Under the pieces are notes generated by a model, which saw only the letters and a list, made by a program, of their open reading frames with translations, ran no database searches and was not told the origin of the DNA. This document shows, one piece after another, positions 1 to 4,817 of a DNA stretch of 6,482 nt (positions are counted from its first letter, which is position 1; every line of letters starts with the position of its first letter). A program made the position numbers and the translations under genes. The stretch is from NCBI GenBank assembly GCA_024224995.1, contig JAAENB010001312.1, positions 1 to 6,482 of the forward strand, in the 5' to 3' direction. Origin of the DNA: a bacterium (GTDB taxonomy: Bacteria > Spirochaetota > UBA4802 > UBA5550).

Positions 1-186
1 TAATAACCTAATATTATCCTTAATCAAATTCTTTTTTATAGCCTCTTCATGAAGCTCTCTGAATTCTGGTCTAGAATTAGAAAAATTTTGAATTATATTA
101 TTATATAAGACCACTATAGGTGATGCTGATTCATTATTATCCATATCCCTTCCAAAGAAAGCATTAAGTTCTTCATTCTTCTTCAT
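1..186 (-). CDS. Hypothetical protein, N-terminal 62 codons only (runs off left edge)
   Basis: The minus-strand frame from an ATG at 186 stays open to base 1, giving 62 residues beginning MKKNEELNAFFGRD. I do not recognise the family. The visible part is hydrophilic and helical, rich in Asn, Glu and Lys, with no signal peptide or membrane segment. The start is uncertain: the ATG at 186 has no clear ribosome binding site, while Met15 (ATG at 144) follows a GGAAGG that sits only about 3 bases away, which is close. It begins just 9 bases after the stop of the XRE-tail fragment, in the same direction as the antitoxin and XRE genes, so it could be the last member of that operon. Base composition is AT-rich like the antitoxin next to it. 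It could also be a decayed remnant; only the sequence to the left would tell. Confidence 0.5.
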   Translation of the reverse strand, partial: MKKNEELNAFFGRDMDNNESASPIVVLYNNIIQNFSNSRPEFRELHEEAIKKNLIKDNIRLL

Positions 187-195
187 TAAAATTTA

Positions 196-294
196 TTAGA
201 CGTGATATATTAATATATTGATCATCTTCCGGTCCTTTTCCGGCAGGTTATTCACCTTAAGGAACTGTTCCATAAGCTCTATATCCCCAGCCTC
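196..294 (-). pseudogene. Remnant of the C-terminal tail of a second XRE-type regulator
   Basis: A 32-codon open frame on the minus strand has an in-frame TAG immediately upstream (298-300) and ends at a double TAA (stop 196-198). Its product contains MEQFLKVNNLPEKDRKMINI. This resembles the tail of the intact XRE protein nearby (DFLKSFYALPVEKQEQLLNI, residues 91-110): both have a short amphipathic helix, an LP turn, then a charged segment leading into a hydrophobic helix. Such a tail commonly follows the HTH domain in XRE regulators. No HTH part is present; the frame starts exactly where the antitoxin stops, as expected if a deletion joined the two. An internal ATG (Met8 of the fragment) could allow a 25-residue peptide, but no convincing ribosome binding site precedes it. 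The similarity was judged by eye and is short. Confidence 0.45.
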
Positions 295-514
295 ATTCTA
301 TCTCAACACCTGAATCATAAAGAGGTGAATTCCTGAAAAAATAAACAAGGGTGTTTGACCTGACTTCTTCGTGTGAGACGCCTTCTCCTTCCCTGATTTC
401 CCGCTCACCATGTTCGAATTTCGTGTTAATATATAAGGCATGAATGATATCATCCATTGTTGTATTATCCGGCAAAGAATCTATCACTTGTTTGGCCATA
501 TTTTTTATATTCAT
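293..514 (-). CDS. RelB-like antitoxin, 73 aa, without an adjacent toxin
   Basis: The small acidic protein has the pattern of a widespread addiction-module antitoxin family: a helical start with a SLPDNTTMDDIIHALY segment (residues 13-28), then a charged EHGEREIREGEGVSHEEV segment (34-51). In that family this region is normally followed within a few residues by the end of the protein and then a RelE/ParE toxin gene. Here a different ending follows, FFRNSPLYDSGVEIE (59-73), which resembles the toxin-binding tails of other antitoxins. I chose the ATG at 514 because AAAGGAG stands about 7 bases upstream; an ATG at 547 would add 11 hydrophobic residues and has no such site. The gene lies 42 bases after the XRE gene and is probably co-transcribed with it. 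No toxin gene follows, so it is either an orphan, a partner of a distant toxin, or the survivor of a deletion. Confidence 0.6.
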   Translation of the reverse strand: MNIKNMAKQVIDSLPDNTTMDDIIHALYINTKFEHGEREIREGEGVSHEEVRSNTLVYFFRNSPLYDSGVEIE

Positions 515-556
515 TAATTTCTCCTTTAGGTAAAAGATAATCAACAATAGGCATGT

Positions 557-919
557 TTACGCCCCGGCAGTATCAATAATCTCATTAAATATATTTAGCA
601 GCTGTTCCTGCTTCTCCACCGGCAGCGCATAAAACGATTTCAAAAAATCAACATGCTCCGGTTTTAAACTATTCAAAAAATGATCTTCACCAATCATGAA
701 CATCTGCCCCCGCCCGGAAATTAGCCAATCCAGTGAAACAGAAAACCTGCCCGATATTTTTACTAAAAAATCAAACGAAGGAGTCTGCCGCCCCGATTCA
801 ACACTGGCAATATACCCCCTGCTTACACCTGATTCCTGCGACATCTCAACCTGCGATATATCCAGATCCTTTCTTATGGCAGCAAGTCTTTTACCAATTT
901 CATCTTTTAATGATCCCAT
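557..919 (-). CDS. XRE-family helix-turn-helix transcriptional regulator, 120 aa
   Basis: This is a cytoplasmic DNA-binding protein of the Cro/CI (HTH_3) type. Residues about 7-66 hold the five-helix domain: RLAAIRKDLDISQVEMSQES supplies helices 1 and 2, and GVSRGYIASVESGRQTPS contains the recognition helix and the conserved ExGRxxPS turn, followed by LDWLISGRG closing the domain. Residues 88-116 form a charged helical tail (FYALPVEKQEQLLNIFNEII) probably used for dimerisation. Length is normal for a stand-alone regulator and no catalytic or peptidase domain is present. The ATG at 919 is the first in frame; no strong ribosome binding site precedes it, while a TATAAT (945-950, minus strand) lies about 25 bases upstream, so the leader may be very short. 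It probably represses its own operon and the divergent plus-strand promoter through the inverted repeats at 966-985 and 1035-1067; that is inference. Confidence 0.88.
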   Translation of the reverse strand: MGSLKDEIGKRLAAIRKDLDISQVEMSQESGVSRGYIASVESGRQTPSFDFLVKISGRFSVSLDWLISGRGQMFMIGEDHFLNSLKPEHVDFLKSFYALPVEKQEQLLNIFNEIIDTAGA

Positions 920-944
920 AATGTCGTAGATTACAACATACCGT

Positions 945-950
945 ATTATA
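945..950 (-). promoter_or_regulatory. Possible -10 element of the XRE operon
   Basis: Read on the minus strand the hexamer is a perfect TATAAT, about 25 bases before the XRE start codon. No good -35 stands at the usual 16-18 bp. The best TTGACA-like hexamer, TTAACA (975-980, minus strand), is 24 bp away, which is too far. If the promoter is real it is weak or needs an activator. Confidence 0.35.
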
Positions 951-965
951 ATAAAGGAGAATAAT

Positions 966-985
966 ATATTTTATTGTTAAAATAT
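966..985. promoter_or_regulatory. AT-only inverted repeat, candidate operator
   Basis: ATATTTTA (966-973) and TAAAATAT (978-985) are perfect complements separated by 4 bases. The right arm runs into AATATTGT (981-988), the octamer that recurs in the inverted repeat at 1035-1067. The site lies upstream of the XRE gene's possible -10, where an autorepressor or activator could bind. In AT-rich DNA an 8-bp arm can occur by chance. Confidence 0.35.
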
Positions 986-1033
986 TGTAAATAGACACAA
1001 AAGGGTTGACTTGGATTGTGAATGTGTTAGCTT

Positions 1034-1067
1034 GTGACAATATTTGATGTTTCATTAGATATTGTCA
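1034..1067 (+). promoter_or_regulatory. Inverted repeat overlapping a candidate plus-strand promoter (XRE operator candidate)
   Basis: TGACAATAT (1035-1043) and ATATTGTCA (1059-1067) are perfect 9-bp complements around a 15-bp spacer, so arm centres are 24 bp apart, about two helical turns. A promoter can be read over the same bases: GTGACA (1034-1039, 5 of 6 to consensus), 18 bp, then GATATT (1058-1063, 4 of 6), which would start transcription just before the ribosome binding site at 1084-1088. Binding by the neighbouring XRE repressor would block this promoter. An alternative -35, TTGACT, lies at 1006-1011 but lacks a good -10. Confidence 0.45.
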
Positions 1068-1094
1068 TAAGTTTTTACAAGTCAGGAGATTCTC

Positions 1095-1172
1095 ATGCCG
1101 CAAATCACCATAACGCTGGACGAAACCCAGCGGGAAACCCTCCCGGGAGCGGTTCAGGCTCTGTCTTTATGA
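1095..1172 (+). pseudogene. 25-codon GC-rich stub, probably the truncated start of a lost gene
   Basis: An ATG at 1095 is preceded at 6 bases by a good AGGAG and opens a 25-residue frame beginning MPQITITLDETQRETL, closed by TGA at 1170-1172. The arrangement (divergent from an XRE repressor, behind a candidate operator-promoter, with a strong ribosome binding site) is what is expected for the first gene of a repressor-controlled element, but the product is far too short and I do not recognise it. The stub is much more GC-rich than its surroundings. Its last bases overlap the stop codon of the opposing DUF1847-rhodanese gene (shared bases 1167-1172), so a recombination junction near 1166 probably cut it. 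A genuine small peptide cannot be excluded. Confidence 0.4.
1114..1132. repeat. Perfect 6-bp stem hairpin inside the GC-rich stub
   Basis: CGCTGG (1114-1119) and CCAGCG (1127-1132) pair perfectly around a 7-base loop. A self-complementary CTCCCGGGAG follows at 1140-1149. Neither is followed by a T run on either strand, so they do not look like an intrinsic terminator for the opposing gene that ends at 1167. They could be coding coincidence or remains of a structured RNA. Confidence 0.4.
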
Positions 1173-2075
1173 GGATGAGTTATTTTCTTTCTCCCACCGG
1201 GAAAAACCCCCGGAAAGATTATGCACTTTCTTATACCCTCTTGAATATAGAAACATTATCGCATACGCGGACTGAACACTTCCATTGCATAAACATACAA
1301 TATCATTATTTTTCTCAGGTAAAAGATCCTTGTAGTTACCCGGCAGTTCTTTGAGCGGAATATTAATACTTCCATGAATATTTGATTTATCAAAGGCCTC
1401 TTTCCCCCTGAGATCGATAATTGTAAGAGGATCATTGCTGGTTAATTTTTCTTTTAACCAATGGGGACTCTTCATGGCAAAAGAATTATCCAGGTTTTCG
1501 ATAAAATTTTTATTGGCATCGGGAAAAGTATTTAATACACTTCCGGGATTATGATAATTGACCCTGTCCTTTACAATAAGAACAGAAAAGGGAATATCTA
1601 TTTTTGAATGAAAAATAACATCATGGCCAAGACATAAACCAATCTCAATAATAAAATCTACTTTTTGTTCATTGAACAGGATAGCCTGCCCTGCGGGGTT
1701 GCAGGATGTGGTTTCAACAGTCTTTGACGGATCGATATCCTTTTCTTGAACGCCTCCTGCCGTACATACGACGGGTATTGGTTCCAATGAATTTTCTCTA
1801 AGGATATTGCTCAATTCTTTGATAATTGGATCAAAGCCAATACAATATGCCAGCCCGATTTTTTTATACTTATTCATTTTAGAAAATTCAATAATTTCCT
1901 CCAGCCTGCCCAGGGTTCCGGCTCTGCCATTGTCAATTAAGGAAGAAGCGGATTTTGATAATTCATAGGAAAATGGTTTTTGATATTCAAGAATGGACTG
2001 CTCTTTTATACTGTAACAATCTATCCCGGTTTTGCACTTTGTTTTAGAGCATTTTTCACAAGTAATTGTATTCAT
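1167..2075 (-). CDS. DUF1847 cysteine-rich putative metal-binding domain fused to a rhodanese domain, 302 aa
   Basis: Residues 1-190 match the DUF1847 family by eye. The N-terminus has Cys6, Cys9, Cys14 and Cys20, a likely metal site, followed by the family core: GRAGTLGRLEEIIEFSK (50-66), KKIGLAYCIGF (71-81), VVCTAGG (102-108), SCNPAGQA (124-131), GLCLGHD (146-152) and VLIVKDRVNYHNP (165-177). Residues 213-298 form a rhodanese domain: IIDLRGKEAFDKSNIHGSINIP, then the active-site loop CNGSVQS with Cys263 as the probable persulfide-carrying residue, then GYKKVHNLSGGFSRW. Rhodaneses move sulfane sulfur between thiols; the role of DUF1847 is unknown, so a metal- or sulfur-linked function is inference. 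The protein is cytoplasmic, with no signal peptide or membrane helix. The start at 2075 has GGGGA 7 bases upstream and the cysteine cluster directly after it, which supports it. A TATAAA (2100-2105, minus strand) may be its -10. It stands alone, with remnants on both sides. Confidence 0.85.
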   Translation of the reverse strand: MNTITCEKCSKTKCKTGIDCYSIKEQSILEYQKPFSYELSKSASSLIDNGRAGTLGRLEEIIEFSKMNKYKKIGLAYCIGFDPIIKELSNILRENSLEPIPVVCTAGGVQEKDIDPSKTVETTSCNPAGQAILFNEQKVDFIIEIGLCLGHDVIFHSKIDIPFSVLIVKDRVNYHNPGSVLNTFPDANKNFIENLDNSFAMKSPHWLKEKLTSNDPLTIIDLRGKEAFDKSNIHGSINIPLKELPGNYKDLLPEKNNDIVCLCNGSVQSAYAIMFLYSRGYKKVHNLSGGFSRWEKENNSSS

Positions 2076-2158
2076 TTCGTATTCCCCATGATGGTTTAGT
2101 TTATACTAAAGTACTGAAATTTTGCGTTGATGAAAAGCACTTTTTTAATTTTTTTTCC

Positions 2159-2543
2159 ATGACGATTTCAACGGCAATCCTTCCCATGATGGGCAAAAAT
2201 GCCAAAAAAGCCCTTTTGGTGACATGAAATTTCAAAATATTTATGTCACCAAATCGATATTTTCTGTTTGTAGTATGCGGTTCGGTCTCTTCATGGATTG
2301 ATGAGAATATATTAAATAATACCGGTTTCATGGGACGAGTATCACTTGAGTGAAGTCAAATTTAAAAAAAAGATTGAAACAAGTATTATTGACGAAATGT
2401 ATCAAAAGATAGCATGCATAAATATCCCAAAGATGTTGTCGCTCAGGCCTGTGTTGATTTACGAAGGAGAAATATCAGGCAATATCGCGGATGAAAACTT
2501 CTTCGACTCTATAATAAACTTTTCTGATCTACTTTCAGAATAA
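2159..2543 (+). pseudogene. Broken AAA+ ATPase gene (COG1672-like), two out-of-frame pieces
   Basis: Two stretches of plus-strand coding similarity remain. In the first frame, about 2177-2350, the translation gives LPMMGKNAKKALLVT, an in-frame TGA at 2225-2227, then MSPNRYFLFVVCGSVSSW and IDENILNNTGFMGRVSLE, stopping at 2351-2353. The VVCGSxSSWI stretch followed by NNxGxxxRVS is characteristic of a large family of bacterial and archaeal AAA+ ATPases of unknown role with a C-terminal nuclease-like domain. In a second frame, open from 2316 to 2543, comes the end of such a protein: SEVKFKKKIETSIIDEM, then SLRPVLIYEGE and FFDSIINFSDLL. The Walker A end, the middle (roughly 200 or more residues of a usual 400-470) and the reading frame are lost. 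A 65-residue product from a TTG at 2346 is possible on paper but lacks a ribosome binding site. Family assignment is from memory of the motifs. Confidence 0.65.
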
Positions 2544-2582
2544 TTTGATTTATCAAAAGCCCCCCCGGAAGGGATATATTTC

Positions 2583-2611
2583 TTGACAGGATGTTTTACC
2601 CAGTCTATACT
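2583..2611 (+). promoter_or_regulatory. Near-consensus sigma-70 promoter of the receptor-phosphatase gene
   Basis: TTGACA (2583-2588, perfect -35), a 17-bp spacer and TATACT (2606-2611, 5 of 6) make the best promoter in the window. Transcription would begin near 2618, giving a leader of about 40 bases with AGGGGAG (2645-2651) as ribosome binding site before the ATG at 2658. A run of seven C (2560-2566) lies 16 bp upstream of the -35. Confidence 0.8.
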
Positions 2612-2657
2612 ATAAGAGAGCTTTGATCTTTACGGCCGATCAATAGGGGAGCCTGTT

Positions 2658-4766
2658 ATGCGATGTAAAATAATTCTGTTTATGCTTTGCGTAATAAGCG
2701 CGGCAGCCTGCGGCGGTACATATCCGGACAAAGACTTTCCCAAAAGCAAAGACGGCATCCTGGACCTGTCAACGCGGGACTTTGAGAAAAAAGGCCCTGT
2801 TGAGCTTGCGGGGGAATGGGAATTTTATTGGAAACAACACATTGAGCCGGGAGTACTTTTCCCGGAAATGACAGGCCTCATGGAATTACCCGGCGCCTGG
2901 AATAATTTCTCCGTTGAAGGGAAAAAGCTTCCCGGTTTTGGATACGGGACATTCCGCCTCACTGTTCTTTTAAGCGGCAAAGAAACAGGGAAACCTATGG
3001 CTTTTAAGATCCGGGGAATCCATACAGCTTCAACCTTTTACGTCAACGGAAAAAAAGCCGGTTCAACCGGCGCTCCCTCACCAAATCCAAACAAAGCCAT
3101 TTCAATGCCCATACCTGGAATAATTCCCTTTACTGCCGGGAAAAGCCGTCTTGAAATAATTGTTCACGCTTCCAATTTCGATCTAAAAGAAGGAGGCCTT
3201 GTTCGTTCTATTCTCCTTGGCACAGAGAACCATATACGGGAGGAGCAGGAAAAGACTGTCTCTTTTGAGATGTTTTTGTTCGGAAGTATTTTACTCATGG
3301 GCATGTATCATTTCGGGTTTTTTATTTTTAGAAAAAAGGACAAAGCTCCGCTTTATTTTGGAATAATATGCCTTTTAATCGCGTTCAGGATACTGGTTAC
3401 GGGGGAAGTATATTCTTCCAGGCTTTTTAACTACAATAATTGGGTCCATATGTTTAAGGTCGCTCTTTGTACTTCTTTTATGGCAGTCCCGCTATTTGCC
3501 ATGTTTGTCAATTCTTTCTTTCCCGGTCTATTCCGGAAATCAATTATTCCTGTTCTTCTTGTTTTGGGGGCACTATTCTCCTGTATCGCGATAGCTGCTC
3601 CAACAAATATCAGTTCCCACAGTCTCTATGTGTACCAGGTAATTATTCTTGGGGGCTCCCTGTATATACTGTATATTCTTATTCTCGCCTTGATCCGAAA
3701 AAGAAAAGGAGCCGGGATATTTCTTGGAGGACTTTTGTTTTTACTGCTTACTGTAGTGAATGATATTTTATATGATAACCTGCTAATACAAACCGGTTTT
3801 TTCGTGCCCTTAGGCCTTTTTGTCTTTATCACAACACAGGCATTACTCATCTCTCTTCGCTTTTCAACAATGTTCAACAGGGTGGAAGCGCTATCGAAAA
3901 AACTGGAGGAAAATAATAGTTACCTGGAAGAAACGGTCAACACAAGAACCAGGGAACTAAAAAAAACAAATCGCAGCTTAATGGACTCAAACAAAAAACT
4001 TGAAACCGCTCAGAAAATGGCGGAAATAGATATGGAGATGGCTATTCATGTGCAAACTAATTTTTTACCACGGGAAGTCCCTTCATCGGAAGAATGGGAG
4101 GCTGCTTATTTTTTTCGCCCAATGGCGGGAGTCTCCGGAGATTTCTATGATTTTTATGTCATAAACGAAACGTTTGTGGGGACAGGGCTTTTTGACGTGT
4201 CAGGGCACGGAGTATCTTCCGGACTCATAACAATGCTGGCTAAATCAATTATTTTCAGGAATTATAAACTCGGTTATAATCATAAGTTAAATGATGTATT
4301 CATGGACATAAACAAAGAACTGCAAGCAGAGATTGCCACTGTCCATTATTTTCTTACGGGGGTATTGCTGCGGTTTAATAATGATATTGTCGAATATGTC
4401 AATGCCGGGCATCCGGATATCTTTATGCGGTCAGGGGAAAAAGTTTTCCCGGTAACAGGAGAGAACAACAAATCCATATCCGGCGCCTACCTGGGACTGG
4501 ATTATTCCGATCTCCCTTACGAGGTTCTGGAATTTAAAGTAAAAAAAGGAGATTACATTTTATTATACAGTGATGCCCTTATAGAAGAAAAAAATAAAAA
4601 TGGAGAACCGTACCAGGGAGAAAGAGTAGAAAGATCATTGGAAAAAGCTCCTGCCGGTTCAGCCCGTGAAATCCTTTGTTCAATCGTAAAAAGCTTTTAC
4701 GATTTTAACGGCAGCAAAGATAGCTTATCCGATGACCTTACTGTTATTGTTCTAAAAAAGTTATAA
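2658..4766 (+). CDS. Seven-helix membrane receptor with jelly-roll sensor and SpoIIE-type PP2C phosphatase, 702 aa
   Basis: This is a membrane signal transducer that probably dephosphorylates a Ser/Thr-phosphorylated cytoplasmic protein such as an anti-anti-sigma factor. Residues 1-18 are a signal sequence ending in SAAAC, a relaxed lipobox (Cys18). Residues 35-190 look like the galactose-binding-like jelly roll of 7TMR-DISM and glycoside hydrolase family 2 proteins: LAGEWEFYW (50-58), ELPGAWNNF, GYGTFRLTV (95-103), FKIRGIHTASTFYVNG (116-131). About seven hydrophobic helices lie in 203-400 (7TMR-DISM type), followed by a coiled coil at 407-457. The phosphatase domain (460-702) keeps the metal-binding motifs GVSGDFYD (491-498), FDVSGHG (512-518), NAGHPD (582-587), LYSDALIE (636-643) and SDDLTVIV (691-698), so it should be active. 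The ATG follows AGGGGAG at a good distance. A signal-peptide ankyrin gene follows 51 bp downstream. The lipid anchor and the target are inference; no anti-sigma or STAS gene is visible here. Confidence 0.93.
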   Translation: MRCKIILFMLCVISAAACGGTYPDKDFPKSKDGILDLSTRDFEKKGPVELAGEWEFYWKQHIEPGVLFPEMTGLMELPGAWNNFSVEGKKLPGFGYGTFRLTVLLSGKETGKPMAFKIRGIHTASTFYVNGKKAGSTGAPSPNPNKAISMPIPGIIPFTAGKSRLEIIVHASNFDLKEGGLVRSILLGTENHIREEQEKTVSFEMFLFGSILLMGMYHFGFFIFRKKDKAPLYFGIICLLIAFRILVTGEVYSSRLFNYNNWVHMFKVALCTSFMAVPLFAMFVNSFFPGLFRKSIIPVLLVLGALFSCIAIAAPTNISSHSLYVYQVIILGGSLYILYILILALIRKRKGAGIFLGGLLFLLLTVVNDILYDNLLIQTGFFVPLGLFVFITTQALLISLRFSTMFNRVEALSKKLEENNSYLEETVNTRTRELKKTNRSLMDSNKKLETAQKMAEIDMEMAIHVQTNFLPREVPSSEEWEAAYFFRPMAGVSGDFYDFYVINETFVGTGLFDVSGHGVSSGLITMLAKSIIFRNYKLGYNHKLNDVFMDINKELQAEIATVHYFLTGVLLRFNNDIVEYVNAGHPDIFMRSGEKVFPVTGENNKSISGAYLGLDYSDLPYEVLEFKVKKGDYILLYSDALIEEKNKNGEPYQGERVERSLEKAPAGSAREILCSIVKSFYDFNGSKDSLSDDLTVIVLKKL

Positions 4767-4802
4767 AGCGGCGCTTAAATTTTTGTGTTATAGCAGTTTT
4801 CC

Positions 4803-4811
4803 GGAAGGTGG
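4803..4811 (+). promoter_or_regulatory. Ribosome binding site of the ankyrin gene
   Basis: GGAAGGTGG ends 6 bases before the ATG at 4818 and pairs well with the 16S anti-Shine-Dalgarno end. It fixes the start, which is also supported by the Lys-Lys plus hydrophobic signal peptide that follows at once. No separate promoter is evident in the 51-bp gap. Confidence 0.7.
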
Positions 4812-4817
4812 TTTTAT

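Noticed and set aside
205..218. Perfect 14-bp palindrome of A and T only
   Set aside because: It lies inside the XRE-tail fragment coding for Ile/Leu/Asn-rich residues in an AT-rich region; likely chance.
515..547. Longer start for the antitoxin at ATG 547, adding 11 residues (MLIIFYLKEKL)
   Set aside because: It has no ribosome binding site, whereas the AAAGGAG that would encode part of this extension is correctly placed for the ATG at 514, and the family begins at that point.
1034..1354. 106-residue plus-strand frame
   Set aside because: It crosses the candidate operator and then runs opposite the rhodanese domain; its product is low in pattern and lacks a ribosome binding site.
2101..2331. 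76-residue minus-strand frame starting MKPVLFNIF
   Set aside because: It lies opposite the recognisable ATPase remnant, has no family-like pattern, and is best explained as its complement.
2346..2543. Independent 65-residue gene starting at TTG
   Set aside because: There is no ribosome binding site, the frame is open upstream of the TTG, and the sequence looks like the end of a larger ATPase, so it is treated as part of the pseudogene.
4767..4790. Terminator between the receptor-phosphatase and the ankyrin gene
   Set aside because: AAGC/GCTT around GGC followed by AAATTTTTG gives a stem of only 4 bp, too weak to call a terminator.
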